Shown: positions 1-12,869, counted from the stretch's first letter. The stretch: DNA of 64,000 nt from Polytrichum commune (GCA_950295325.1 OX485805.1:19083501-19147500), one strand, 5' to 3'. Made by a program: numbers and translations. The notes: generated by a model not told the origin, from the sequence alone.

Positions 1-329
1 CTACATGGAAATTAACCCTAAGTCTCAAACTTTGGTTATGCTATCACCAAGGAATCGATAGTGCCATGACACATGTCCCCGGTTTTGAGTATTAAAGTGA
101 GGAGGCATTTGTCTCAAATGGAGCAGTCATGACAGACTCTAAACATTGGTAATGTGTGCAGGCCAACTTTTGGCTTCAAAAATTCCAAATAATTTTAATT
201 TAAGGTATAAAATTACTAAAAATTTGAAGTTTTACTTATGTCTATCTTCCTACACCAATTTTTTTGGTACTACCTTATACTTCTCCAAATTTGGCACAAA
301 ATATATTAAGTGATTGGTTATGGGCGCCT
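1..329. other. Unassigned AT-rich sequence
   Basis: I see no gene, RNA or repeat copy that I can match elsewhere in the window. Reading frames are short and broken on both strands. Confidence 0.5.
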
Positions 330-720
330 TACTCTAGATGGATATTTTTCTCACCGCACCCACTTCTAGTGATATATGACATGCACTAAAGTTAGAGCAA
401 GATGATCAGCAAATGTGAACCGTGTCCATAGCCATTTGTCTCATAATTTTGTAAGCTCACATGAATATCTTATTCATTATCAAAGTGAAAAATCATTTTG
501 CTCATTAAGTGACCAATTGGCCCCTCACCTCCCCCCCCCCCCCAATTAATGTTGACTATTGAGCCAAGAAGAGTCAGCACTTACGAGCACACACTCAATC
601 TTTGTTTTAAACACATTTATTTTTAGTGTTGGTTCTTAGATCCTCACCTAACCATAGACCACTCAAATATAAGTGTCACCATTGCCGTTGTGTTTGATTT
701 AAGCACATCTACACCTTATT
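330..720 (-). repeat. RepA copy, reverse orientation, with poly-C tract
   Basis: This is a diverged copy of RepA, the commonest dispersed family here. It shares ordered blocks with the copies at 21860-22230 and 54660-54940: the segment about leaving a cell-like run of 'gctcacatgaatatcttatt', then 'gttgactattgag', then 'gttttaaacacat', then 'cactcaaatataagtgtc'. A run of about 14 C lies near 530-543. There is no coding potential. Confidence 0.6.
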
Positions 721-739
721 TCTCTGCAACCCATAGAAG

Positions 740-940
740 TGTGCCCTTATGGATTCATTTTGACCATTAGAGTATTTGATGAAGTCACCCAGAGAGGGAC
801 AAAACCATGGGTTTGATCCTTCTTTGAGAAAGCTTTAAATCGAGAACACGTTAGCTCGTCGTACATCGGAGCCTACTTTGAAAGTTGAGTGAAACATTTG
901 GGACCTCCTCTTCCCACCTCTCAAACTTTGAGTGAATGTT
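740..940 (+). repeat. RepK copy 1
   Basis: About 150 bp of this segment recur in the same orientation at 55160-55310. Shared blocks include 'gagggacaaaac', 'atccttctttgagaaa', 'gttagctc' and 'gggacctcctctt'. In both places the segment follows a reverse RepA copy, so it may be an inner part of a longer RepA-type element and not an independent repeat. Confidence 0.6.
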
Positions 941-1641
941 AGGGTCTAGAATAGGGTATGCGCATGGGACCGTTGTCGTAAACCCCGCATCAGCCTATGC
1001 AAGGCTAGCTTGACCCACCCGTCCTAGTAGGACAAGCTAGAAAACCGTTTTTTTATAGCCCGACACCGCTCTTTATGTACGATATTAAACACTAAGAAAA
1101 TTTGGGTGACGTTGTGTTAGTTCTCGTAAACTCGAGGTTTGTGACCCAACCCATGGTTTCATCTCCTTTATTTCACAAAGAAATCTATCATGACTCCACC
1201 ACATTGTGACATATTTCTTCGGTGGGCAACATAGTGGGGATATCAACATCCACACGGTAGAAAGGAACCGAAGGTGCGATGAAAGAGGCGGGAGAATAAT
1301 CTCACTAGGTCTTCCAAGGCCCAAGCAAACAAGTGTTGGGTTCCGAGCATTGTGGAAGTACGCATATTGTTGATATTGTTGGATGCACGCGATTGACTTT
1401 GGTGGCTAAACGGATGTGGATATGCATATGGTGTAGAAGTGTGTCCATCCTTTCGAGGTTATTTGGACTCCGAAGGATGTTTTCTTCACCACCGACGTAC
1501 ACAACACAAATGGCAACCACTAAGACGAAGTCCAAGATTGGAGTCAATCCACACTTCATTGGCATTACAAAGCTCCCATGCGTCATGGAATGATCAACAC
1601 ATGGATGGTCAACCCCGCTTTGGCAACAACTATTTAGCATT
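941..1641. other. Unassigned sequence with short overlapping frames
   Basis: Several open frames of 60-110 codons overlap on both strands here (for example 1305-1640 minus, 1333-1593 plus). None shows a recognisable motif, and their mutual overlap argues against any of them being a real gene. I see no repeat match. Confidence 0.4.
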
Positions 1642-2101
1642 ACACCTTAAACTCCATAATATCAACCTCCATAATGTCACTCACTCTCTAATTTCCTGAA
1701 ACCCTAGGGAACGGATGCTCGTAGTTCAAATCTCATTCCTTATAGTCACATTTCTCTCCCTTATATCACAAATTTTGTCATTAATGCGAACCATCAAAGA
1801 AGTCAACCCACACCTCACATTGCATCATGTGTCAATATGTGGAGTGCCACCTTCTTAGTCTTATTCTTCTTCTTCTTATGCCACTTGTTGAATGTTGGTG
1901 CATGCATGTGCCACATCGCCCAGGAAGGCCAAGTGGAGTAGACCACACCACACCGTTAAAATGTTGCATTGTGTGTTATTCCATAGTGTCACATGCTACA
2001 CTACTTCTATAGTACCACGCATCCATGTTAACACTACGAAACTCCGTAATATCACGTGCACTTTGGTTGCCACAGGTGTGATTTTATAGAGTTTAGAGTG
2101 T
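1642..2101 (-). mobile_element. RepD copy 1, short inverted-repeat element
   Basis: This is the most complete RepD copy. The left end starts ACACCTTAAACTCCATAATA and the reverse complement of the right end starts ACACTCTAAACTCTATAAAA, giving imperfect terminal inverted repeats of about 22 bp. Copies in the opposite orientation lie at 24206-24545 and 47330-47690. The inner part carries a TTC-rich run (GAA-rich in the opposite copy) and the block 'ccaagtggagtagaccacac'. There is no long reading frame, so it is non-autonomous. The class is not resolved because no clear target duplication is visible. Confidence 0.6.
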
Positions 2102-2109
2102 ACAAGGAT

Positions 2110-2215
2110 GGTGGGTTGTGGCCACTACACTAAATGTGAAATTTAGTGTCACCAACTCTCATTGTCGTGCTCAACACTAATTGTAAACCGCGGTATAGTG
2201 TCACCGACACTAAAT
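2110..2215 (+). repeat. RepG fragment
   Basis: The sequence contains the 'aaatttagtgtcaccaa' motif followed by 'ctcaacactaattgtaaacc'. The same order of blocks is seen at 37585-37725, and related motifs are clustered at 35160-35285 and 48840-49140. Confidence 0.5.
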
Positions 2216-4202
2216 CTTAACCCAACATTCTTTCTCATTCCTTGTGAATTTTTTGGGGGATTATACATTTATGGTGTTGCAATTATTGTCAGTTACCATG
2301 TGGTTTTTCATCCACATTTCAATCATCCATGACAATATTTCATCACAAGTTGCTGACAAGAGAAGGTAGGGTTTTGGCCAATGGATGAACTCATCCATCA
2401 TCCATGACAATATTTGTAAACACATACATAAGAAGTGTCATCCGAAAAGTTACCATAGTGACACCAAATACCATAGACACTAAATACCACATTTAGTTCT
2501 TTGCCACTACGAACAAGATAGATTATAGACATCCAAATGTATGCTAGTGTATTGTAGAGGGTTCTCTATTCCGACACAAACTAGTAAATTTTCCCTCAAA
2601 TTTTGCCACGTGTCATGTTGAGTTCTGGTAAGGCCCAATTGTCTCCCACACGGAAACTACACTCCAGCACAATAAAAATAAAGAAGAAATTCCTCTATGG
2701 CATCAGATTTGGACATCTAAAATCTACCTCGTAATGACAAAGAGCTACACTAAATATTGTATTTAGTACCACATGGTATTTTATGTCATTATGGCATCTT
2801 TTGTATTGACACTTCTCATGAATAAGTTTACAAATACTATCACCCTAACTTAAATTTTAGTTCATCCACTTTTGATATATTATGCATCCTAACATTTCTG
2901 TAATGGAATGTTGTCATTGATGATTGACATTTGGATGAAGAAATACTGAACAAGTGATAGTATTTGCAACATTGCAAATCTATAATTCCAAGGAATGACA
3001 AATAATGTTATATATACATTTAGATTTGGTGAAAACTACACGGATTGTTTAGATTGATATTGAGCAACACAATAGAATTACGTATACCACATTGACCACG
3101 TTTCAATCTGAAACGGGGTAAACATGAAAATGTCAATCCTATGGTGAATCTTAAATAGTCTTGTTAGATACATATTTAACATTAACTTCTTCGATGTGTA
3201 AGCAAAGGGTTAAGTGTAAAAGACTATCTACCATGTTAGTTCTGTACTTGAAGACGTTTTGATTAATTTGTGCTTATTCTAGGCTCTTTTAAAAGTGTGG
3301 ACGTTGCTAAAGAGTATCAATGACACTAATACGTGACTTTTGTGGAACCAAAATTAAATGAATAAAATCAACATGATACTAGGTATTCATTACTTAAAAG
3401 CAAAACTGGTCACTAGAAGAATTGGAAAGAAATGCACTTATAAAGGCGAATTTTCCAAATGATTGAACCTCCACGTGTATTCCATTGGTATGTATGTTTT
3501 CTTCTCCAAAGTGTGAATTCTACACTTCAAATTCATGTTCAATGTCTTTTTTTTATGAAGTTCACCTGACATTCAAATCCATTTGGTTATTTGGTTATTC
3601 GAGGTGAAAATTGAATCTCAAAGTGTTTAGTGCTGAAAGTATGAACCAATTAGAGTGTTTCAAGACTTAAGTGACATAAGGTAATACCCAGGACCACACG
3701 GACATGGACTAGAGGCAGTGAATGGACATCGCATGTCAGTGTAAAACGAACACTGACGATGTTTTTCCTTCTTCTTTATAAGATAAATTAAGTTTCCGAT
3801 TCATCCAACAAAAAAAAAAAAAAAAAAAAAAAACCAAAACAACAACAACAAGGGTTTGTATACAAAGGAGAAGAATATCAGGTTTGAAAGAACTACGTAG
3901 TTATTATTTATGATGAAAATCTCGTAACCCTAATTTGCGACTCGAACCAAGAATCGTGAAAGTGGAAAGTGATGGCTCCCTTGATTGCTCAAAAGCAAAA
4001 TGATGGAAACATCAACAAATTTGACGGCTTCAGTTATTCCACACTAATTACCTATTTTGGGGAATTGTTGGGTCCCCCATTGCACTTAATTAATACTATT
4101 CGTCGACGGCCACGAAGCTAGCCTCCTTTGCCATTGTCCTCAATTTGGCCTCTCTAACTCTTAAAAGCCCAAGTCATGCCCTTGTACTCAGTGGGAACAC
4201 AT
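2216..4202. other. Unassigned sequence; poly-A run at 3810-3833
   Basis: There is no credible gene. A RepG-like patch lies near 2440-2510. A run of 24 A at 3810-3833 is followed by CAA/ACA repeats. It could be the tail of an old retroposed sequence, but I cannot find a matching target duplication. Confidence 0.4.
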
Positions 4203-4424
4203 GAAAACACAAGGTGTAGGTCCGAGATGACCTTAAACTATCGGATGATGGCGGAGAGATACCCAAATCTCAAGGAAGAGGTTGGCGGTTCGAATCCCAG
4301 TTGTGAAATCTCCTCTCTACTTGACGGAAAACTTGTCAGGTGGTCAACTGTCTCCTGTGCTTTGGCGTTGGCCTGTCAACCTTCTGTCTCAAAAAGAAAA
4401 AGAAAAAGAAAAAGAAAACACAAG
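4203..4424 (+). mobile_element. tRNA-derived SINE with 11-bp target duplication
   Basis: The element occupies 4214-4413 and is flanked by a perfect direct repeat, GAAAACACAAG, at 4203-4213 and 4414-4424. Its head resembles a class II tRNA: an A-box-like run beginning about 4217 (TAGGTCCGAGATGACC) and a clear B box GGTTCGAATCC at 4287-4297. The A to B spacing of about 70 bp matches a tRNA with a long variable arm, of the Ser or Leu type. A unique body of about 90 bp follows, then a tail of AAAAAG repeats. A shortened copy of the body lies at 37898-37981. SINEs of this type are transcribed by RNA polymerase III and moved by a partner LINE. The partner is not identified here. Confidence 0.85.
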
Positions 4425-4447
4425 TTTTTTTTTTTTTTTTTGGGGGG
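4425..4447. repeat. T17 followed by G7 tract
   Basis: A homopolymer T run passes directly into a G run just after the SINE target duplication. It is simple sequence with no further feature. Confidence 0.8.
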
Positions 4448-7400
4448 GCGGGGGTGGTTATATTGGAGAAGGAAAATATTGTGGACCCTACTAAAATGTA
4501 ATTTTCTAACATTCATTATTATGTGTTTTTGAGGACCCTATGGGTAGGTTAACTTGGTTTTGTTAAAACTTGGGGATACAAAAGTTATATATTATAGTTT
4601 TGGTTGATGTCATGTAAAATCTCACACTTACACATACAAGATCGTAAGTCACACGTCAACACATCACAACATGCACACAGTTCAACTTCTTAGTATGCAC
4701 TCTTTTCATTTCTAAAACATGACCTCATGGAAATGGTGATAAAATGCTTATGTTTGAGAACACATGCAAAATGCTCCAAAATTTGTGTCTAAAAAAACAT
4801 TCGCATACATAGGTGTAGCATTAGAACACAACCAACCAGCACATATCACAAAGTTTATTTAGGGCTTACACATTCAAATATGAAGAAATTTTGGAGTTCA
4901 AGTGGTTGAAACTACTCAATGCACAACAATTGCAAATTTGAGTCGCTTTGATAAGTGGCGGTTTTCTTGGACCAACCTACATTATGCACATACTAGTTGC
5001 TCAAGTACTCACTTCCTATCACCCACAATGTTCCTCGATTATCTACCAGATGCCTAGCATAACGTAATTTCCTTCGCTTCAAGATCCCCGACTAGAGCAA
5101 ATGGATTTCCCTCATCATAACTATTTTCATTCACTGCACTTAGTATTTGAATTATTTCAGCCACTGGTGTTGGATGGTCAAATGCATTCAAGACATGGAC
5201 TTCCCTATAGAGGCTTGTGATTGGGGGATGATCACTAAATGGGACTACCTTTCTTTGGCATCATGGTGAATATGTATGTTAGACACGAGGTTGTCAGGGT
5301 GGTTATGGATTGTGTTCTTGGAATGATCTCTAATTGTGGATCCAAACTCTTTACAAAACTCCACACATTACACCATTACTACACCCATAGAATTTTGGTC
5401 TGAAGACCTCGAGTGCCATCGGTGATCCTCCAAGGTTATTGATTTCAAATATTTTCTAAGTTTCTCTTTGGCCCACAAGTATCTAGCATGGGGGATGCAC
5501 TCCATTGTCAAGTTAAACACCATGTGCGATGATGTATATATATATATATATATATACTTTTTACACAAAGCATCACCAAAATGGATCAACATTTTATCAA
5601 AAAATTCATGAGTAGATATACATGGTATCTATTACATAGTAAAAATGGGTAACCAAATTTGATGATTTTAAAATTAAAAAAAAAACATACCGTTTCTAAC
5701 TAGAATGACGCAGAATTGAACTAAAACAATTACTACAAAAAAATGAAGACGACTAAAAATTTCAAAAAATATACGATAGATATTATCAATGATTATGTAT
5801 ATGTGGAGAAAAATATCATAATTCTAAAAATTATCTATGGCATATAACATAGGGTACCAAACTTTTATCGCACGTGCTTATGAAACGAAAGGGGGTGTGA
5901 TCGCTTTGAGGTATCTAGCCATAACCTTAATAATCACCAATGTGGACTTCAGGTCATATGCCACATGGTCAAAGCTCTCACCACTAATTTTGAAACCAAC
6001 AAATGCAAGCAATGCTTGGTTAAAGTCATCAAGAGGAGTAAGGTTTTGGATTTCAACCTCCTATGCTATCAACTCTATAGGCCAACCACATGGATATACT
6101 TTCTAGATTCAAGGTTGGGATCAGCTAATGGTAGAATGTATACATCCGAAGAAAATCTATTGAGCCCCTCAAGCTTGTAGTTAATCTTGCATCTTCTCTC
6201 AATATCAAAGCATTGGAAGGGCATACAATACGAATACCTTCAAGTAGTGGTTTGAGTTTTGCATATGTGTCGCCCTCAACACACTCACAAGATCCAATAA
6301 GTTTTGGACTAACATAGGCATCAACAAGTGAGAATATTTTCATCTTCAGAGACATCGCAAACTTGGTTTGTAACCAACACTAGAACTGATGGAACTATAA
6401 TTGGTGGAGTTTATTATTATAACTTGAGCTTTGTTGCAAACACATGTTTTATAATTTGTAGGGAAACCCCCCCCTGGGGAGATAACATCTTTTTCTTCTT
6501 CTTCTTTTTTGGGTATAAATTGAGAATCTCAATTACAAAAGCAACCAAAGTACAACCACCAAGGGAGACATAACATTATCAAGTAGTTGTGTGCCCTAAA
6601 AATATAACCATGGGATATTGGGAGCTCAATTTGAATTTAAGCCTCCATGCACATGGTTTTGCATCACATGACAAAACATCATAATGAAATTAGTGTAGTA
6701 GAAGTGCACATACAAGTTCATTATATCCAAAGTTCATGCATAAGTCCAATGTTCCTTAAAAAAAACATAGTTAGGGTTAAGAGTTAACTTACCTTCCAAC
6801 AAGCCATCATTCCTTTATCCACCAACCCGGGGTTCTCGCTATGGCCAAATGATATGCTAACTTAATGTAATATGGGTATGTCCGTACTATAGTAGTTGGT
6901 GAGACATGTGATTCCTTCGGTTTAGACAATGCAACTTTTATTCCACACATCTTCCAAGTTCCCACTCCAAGTGATAGTTTAGACATTCACTCCCACTTTT
7001 AATACACTCTTGTGGGTCCTAGTAGCTAGTATCTTACAAACCTCAACTCCATCCTTTGTTTTGCTCATTTGGAGCTTATACATGGTAGTACTTACACGTG
7101 CGCTCTTAATTTCCTTCCGTATACAAGCAATATTATGTGCAAGGCACACAAGTGCTTTACTAGGTCATGCACCCATTCTATACACGACACCAACTTTCTT
7201 ATTTGTTTTTTCTAATCTTGGATTAAATAATAGAGTCCAAAAGCACACACACTCCAAATGTAGTACAAATGTCCAAACACAACCCTTAAATTTTTGAATC
7301 TCGAGAAGACATACTTTGTTGTTATCCATTGAAGGTTTTTATGTTATCATGTTCTCGATGGCCAAATTGGTGATTGTCACAAGGTATACGCAATGTTGAC

Positions 7401-7839
7401 GGTGTCATTTCACTCTACCTATAAAATACACATGGGCCTCCACCAATGGTGTTGCAGAATCGTCATGTTTGAAAGAAAAGGAAAAGAAAATCGAATGAAC
7501 ATCATTGTAAGTACATTGACGTGTGATTGTTGTGAAACACCTTACACCAAAATCTACGTGGGCATGTGGGGGGGGGGTGCAAAAGGTGATGTCCTGCCTA
7601 TTTTTTCAATAGGCGGCCTACCACTAGGTTGTTATAACTAATATTTTCTTCTTCTTTTTCTTGTTACAATAGTTGATATTTATGTGAGGCCTTGTGTACA
7701 TGCAAAACATCGGTCTCAACAACCATTTGAGCTTTGCACGTTTCCTTAAATCATTGTTGCATCAATTGAATTACTTGGTAAAGTTTCATATACCGTATTG
7801 CACATAGGATCACATAGCGTTGCCATTACACTAAACATT
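4448..7839. other. Unassigned sequence with a (TA)11 microsatellite
   Basis: There is no credible gene. A TA dinucleotide run lies at 5535-5556. A segment near 6500-6570 ('aaattgagaatctcaatta' followed by 'cаaagtacaaccacc'-like sequence) has a diverged relative near 12960-13030, so it is probably an old dispersed repeat. Confidence 0.4.
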
Positions 7840-8070
7840 TGATTTGTGTGCCATGTCAATCAGTATGGTCTTTTTGACTTGTCATGTAGCACTAGTTATC
7901 ACATGACTTTCAATACTTGCAAAACAATGAATGTGGGTTGACAATAAATAATGCAGGCCACACTAAATCAGATGTTTAGAGTAGTTATTTGCCACTAGGA
8001 GTTTGGTATTAGAATCAACCACACTAATAGATAGTGGGTGTCTAGAATGTACCTCCTAGTGGCAAAAAAA
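7840..8070 (+). repeat. RepI copy with a terminal 14-bp inverted repeat
   Basis: Blocks such as 'gacttgtcatgtagca' recur at 14010-14160 and in reverse at 17035-17160. Within it, TTTGCCACTAGGAG at 7988-8001 pairs perfectly with CTCCTAGTGGCAAA at 8053-8066, framing about 51 bp. The small framed unit may be a separate fold-back element nested in RepI. Confidence 0.5.
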
Positions 8071-8304
8071 ACCCCATTGGCAACAACACATGATCCTTGT
8101 CGTGGGTTTGGTGACCCTCAAAATTGGTACTCCAAGTCTTGTATAGCTTTGAGTATTTCTTATATGTAAAATTAGACACAATAGGGTGTTCATGTCAACT
8201 TGGATAAATCATCACACCAATTAAACTTACATCGTGCAACTCGGAATTTGAAAGTGGACCTAATTTGAATGGGCTCCTGAGCAAGTGCGATACAATGTCA
8301 ACTA

Positions 8305-8685
8305 AGGTAGACATGCCTTATTCCATCATCTAGCAAGAATATGGACAACTACATTTTAGTGGTACATGGTCAAGTGTGGATCTAAGAATGGACACCAAAA
8401 AGATACGGACTACGTGCTCAAAACATGCTACTCTTCCTAGACCCAATAATAATTAACATGATTGTAGGGGACCCATATGACCACTTAATGGGCACGAAAA
8501 TCTTCACTTTCGTATTAGACAAGATATTCATATGAGCTCCAAAAAGAGTGAAAGAAATGGCTACATGCACAATTTGGGTTCGGTAATCATTTAGAGCTAA
8601 TTAATTGTGTGTTTCATGTCCTATGGGAAGTGGGTGTCGAGAGAAAAGTGTCCAAATAACACAACCTCTACCTTATGTGCCCATC
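8305..8685 (+). repeat. RepA copy, forward orientation
   Basis: Shared ordered blocks with 14305-14640 and 18455-18815 include 'gtggatctaagaa', 'acatgatt' then 'ggggacc', 'atatgaccacttaatgggca', 'gatattcatatgagctcc' and 'tttcatgtcctatgggaagt'. It has no coding potential. Confidence 0.65.
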
Positions 8686-8929
8686 AACTTTGAGAGGAAG
8701 GTGACAAAATTTCACTTTGTGGACCTTGCATATATGGTGTTCCTAAAGTAGTGACCAGGTGCCACACTTTGTGGCATGGCACAAAGAATATGATACAAAT
8801 GTAGCGGGTCCTCATACCTCTACTAACTTGTTAGTCGAGGTCCTCTACAATAGTGATGGGGACCCAATGCTAACCAGTGTTGGACTAGTATAGTATCGTC
8901 ATTTTTATACAACGTGGGTATCTTTAATG

Positions 8930-9560
8930 AGAAGTTCACATTGATACGATTAGGGTATGGGCATCTGATAGTGTTTTTGTTTTTGATATCATTTGGGTTG
9001 GTATGTCATGCAAGAATTTTTGTACCTAGGTAAAGTTGTTCTAGTATCAATATTATTTTGGGATGGTAATGACCAGTGGTCGTGTGATATTGTCTTTTTT
9101 GATACCAATAGGGTATGGGCATTTGATTGTGTTTTTGTTTATGATTTCAATCAGGTCTATATAACATACAAGAATTTTCATATGTAGGTAAAATGGTTCT
9201 GGCATCAGTACGGTTTAGAGTGGTAATGAATAGTGTTGGTTTGATATCGCCTTTTTATTCCTTTGGGTACGTATGATGAGGATTTCACAACTTTCGATAC
9301 TAGTAGGGTATGGGTATCTGACAAATAGTTTTCTTCGTTCGGGTCTATATTTTATACAAGAGCATTTGTATCTAGGCAAAATCGTCCTAGTATCAATATG
9401 GTTTTGTATGCTATTGACCACAATAATAACTCATGCATTCAAAAATTCTCTCACCTTCACATAACCCATCAAAATATCAATATTTGGATGGGATTATAGT
9501 CTTGATACCCATGGGTAGTTCATTGATACCATTATTGATGTTGATTATTCATACCCCATG
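8930..9560 (+). repeat. RepH copy with about three tandem units
   Basis: A unit of roughly 160-190 bp repeats about three times. Each starts near 'agggtatgggcat' or 'agggtatgggtat' (about 8950, 9110 and 9306), then 'gatat' plus 'gggt', then 'gtaggtaaa' or 'ctaggtaaa', then 'ctagtatcaatat'. A single-unit relative with the same downstream sequence lies at 39990-40270, so tandem growth happened in this copy. There is no long reading frame. Confidence 0.65.
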
Positions 9561-9654
9561 CATTCACCTATACAACAAGACCCAATGTTGGTATACATTT
9601 TATTTTTCTCAAGTAAATCAAAAATATTTTTGATTTATTTGCTACAATTTTCAA

Positions 9655-9800
9655 AAACCTTCGGCCTCAACGGAAAAGCCAAAATTTTGGCTTTTTATTC
9701 TTTGCTTGCGTGTTTGCTTGCTCTTTCGCAAGTTGATTATTCTATCCCTGAAGAGAATAAAGCGCTTTATGTTCATGGCAAAAAGGAAAACGTATAAGGT
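9655..9800 (+). other. Patch of different composition with a 22-bp perfect palindrome
   Basis: The sequence carries the perfect palindrome AAAAGCCAAAATTTTGGC plus TTTT at about 9673-9694, and an open frame (9558-9797) whose last 47 residues are hydrophobic then polar (FYSLLACLLALS followed by charged residues). The style differs from the flanking repeats. A fragment of organellar or bacterial-type DNA is one possibility, but I do not recognise the protein. Confidence 0.3.
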
Positions 9801-12647
9801 AGAAGTGCATATAATGGACATTGTGAGCACATGAGAGCTTCAACATGCTAGATAAAATTTCACCCAAAATCTCAAAATTTAGAAACTCTAGAACGAAGTC
9901 AATGCAATACAATTCACATTAAATTGTGAATAATTGGTTAATATATGATTATTGGAAGTCAAGGTGTCTTTGTGATCCATAAAGGTTGCATAGGGCCCTT
10001 GTAGTTAAACTTTTGCTATGACTCTAAACTAACCCAAGAAAAATAACTAGGGTATTAGGTCTCATGGAAGACTAAGATAAAGTTTATTAGGATAATTGTC
10101 AAGTTGGATTAAGGTTTCTAATAACAATCTATATCTTTCACTACTTCAATTCTTATTAATTAGGTTATATTCACACTCTTATAGTTCATTGGTACTCTTT
10201 TTGTCGTGTGTGGTTCCGTCCTATGTGTATAGACTCTTATCACTCTAATTCCATCCGCTATATCAATCATGAAGCTCAAGAGCTTGGCAAATAGTTTTGT
10301 AATCTCCCATTCAAATGCAATAATCTGGTCACTGTCTTTATTAGGGCCCAAGTATTCTTTTAATATTCCATATTGTGTTCCTTAATCAAACTCTTGATTC
10401 ATTGTGGTTTTATCATTTTTTATGAATTGTCACAACTGGAAACATGCTATAGTTTGGTTTAACTTACAAGTCAACAATTCAATCTCACAAAAACTATAGC
10501 TACCATTTCAATTTGAAGGTATAGTCTAGTGGATCAAGCTAGTAGCTATGAAGTATGTTGCATTATTTCTTCTGTCGATTCTTTTTGTTAGAATATGCAA
10601 GTAATAAAGCATTCAATGTAGCTGAGCAACAAGGTCAAGTTACTCTGACCTTGCTTTGCCATCAATCTCACACTTAACTCTTATTTGTTATATTGTGGTA
10701 GAAGGAGTTCAGACTTCGTGCTATTATAATTAAATAAATCTCTCTAATTGCTTCAATTGTTCCCTTTGACTATATTAGCTTGGGTCAATCAAGTCTCATG
10801 TTGTCAAACTATAGCTTAATCTTTACTAGACGCCTTATTGTAATCACTACCAAAACAACAAACTTTCACTTCTTAACTCGCACATCAGTCTGGCTATATA
10901 TCTTCCTAGCCAACTCTTGTATCATTTAATGGACACGCAATTTAACATGATTGTACTCCTATTGCCTTCTAAAATTTATCACACAAAGACTAAGCTTACA
11001 GCCACTTTGTTATGAAACCATTCTAATGTTCCTTTGATCATCAATCAAGACTTGTCCTATCCCTTGTCAAACATCTCACTTCTTCTATTTAGTTGGCTCG
11101 TTCTTAGCCATATTGCCCAGTAATTAACTTCAATGATTATAGCTGGAAGACACATATTCATCACCATCTTATGCATATTTAACGCAACATCAAACCCTTT
11201 GGACATTATACACTTTATCAACTTAATTAGCTCCTTCCTCTTGTATAAACACAAACATAATCATGACACAAACTCACTACTGCAAATTAAACCATAATTG
11301 ATTCAATTAATAATTCAAGATTGAACAGCCAAACTTACGGTACTTTCCTATAGAGGCATCTCTTGCTATAACCTACACTCTCATCTTAGGATTATGTAGC
11401 TATATACTTCTTATCCTCTATCTTTTTCTTACGCTCAACCTACAACATGCAGTACTCTTGCTAGCCCTCACAACTATAATATGATTTGCCTATTACAAAA
11501 TGAGTAATCTTCTTTGTTAGGGGAACATCCCTTATAGCACCGGCCTCTAATACAATCGTATGCGGTCTGAAACTGTTGGAAAACGTTTATAGCCTACCAT
11601 TCACACTACTTTCAGGTTCCAACCTTACTTTATGCGTCAAATTTCAACAATCTACTTCCTATACCTAGTGTGAAAGGGCTCTAACCAAACATTTCTTGCT
11701 ACAACCCTCTTCCCATTGCAGCGTCGAACATGAACAAGCTTTTGGACTTTCATTGCAAACCATGCTCCATAACATTTGTTGAAGACAAGCTTACATCATC
11801 GTATGGAGAATTTCCATTGAATATACAATTCTCCTTTTCCAAAGTCTAGTCAAGGGATAGCAAAATAACAAGACATGAATGATTGTGGTTGTAGGGTGCA
11901 TCTCTATTGAGAAGTGGAAATGAAATGGAAATATTATCAAGAATCTAGGGCAACCTTTTTTCTTTCATGAATGGCAATTATGGATAGACTTCCCATCCCT
12001 TCCACCTTGTACTATGGGTGTTACAAAGCGAAAAGTTTGATAGTTTAAGTATGAAACCCCTAGATGTGCTCAACCTACTTAGAGAAGTTGACATCATCAT
12101 TATGTTTTCACTTCTCAATAGAAATGCGCCCTTAGTGTAAGGCCACCACTAGGCCATCACCACATATGTCTTTCTTTTATTATTAATGTACTAGTGATTG
12201 CCCGAACCGGACACTAGCTCGGTGACTATATCATTCAACAAATTTTTTTAAAAAAAAACAATAATTTATAAATTGATTTTTTACATTAATGATTGTCAAC
12301 GGTATCTTGAGAATGAACCTCCTGTGAAGACAATTCTAAAAGCATTTCAATCTTGCTATTCTCAATGTCGCTTGTGTTAGGTTGATTTACAAACCTCACA
12401 AACCTCACTTGACCCTTCCAATTGATATAGGCCTCCTCGAAATGGACAGTGGTGATCATTAAATTTTTTTGTCTTCAACAACCAATGAGTTGCATTTGTA
12501 GTCCTTAGAAGAATACAATTAGTGTTCTTGTTGAGGTATGTAGTTTCCCACCTTGGAGAAAAGTTGGTGTTGGAATTGGGTGTTTGTACCTTATGCTATG
12601 TGAACCCTTACCCCCAAAACCTTGTGATGAGGTTGAATAATATCAAG
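9801..12647. other. Low-copy unassigned stretch
   Basis: I find almost no match to the window's repeat families across 2.8 kb, which makes this the longest low-copy run. Frames are short and there is no supported gene. On the minus strand near 10980-11260 there is weak similarity in layout to a Ty1/copia integrase end, but it is too decayed to call. Confidence 0.4.
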
Positions 12648-12869
12648 CTACATTGTTCATGGTATTTAGTGTCACTTACTATTTGAAGTTACACAATACT
12701 ACAATTTCTCACTAAGAAGGTAATTTTTTACCAAAGAGAAGTGACTATGTTATATAATGTCCATACAACCTGTTTAATCTTTGTAGGTACAATATGAAAC
12801 CTATTGTAAGAAGTTATAACATTATGTAATCCCAAATACAAAATGACACTAAATAACATGAATGGTGCA
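12648..12869. mobile_element. RepF-type inverted-repeat element, copy 1
   Basis: The left arm reads 'ttcatggtatttagtgtcac' then 'ttactatttgaagttacaca', and the right arm is its imperfect reverse complement ending 'gacactaaataacatgaatg'. The arms are about 60 bp, leaving a core near 100 bp. Relatives are at 15263-15465, 38016-38245, 38331-38546 and, longer, 41690-42117. It is non-autonomous. The long arms suggest a fold-back or Mutator-like MITE, but no target duplication is clear. Confidence 0.6.

Noticed and set aside
4214-4300. Possible true tRNA-Ser or tRNA-Leu gene
   Set aside because: The acceptor stem does not close, and the sequence continues into a body and an AAAAAG tail inside a target duplication, so it is a SINE.
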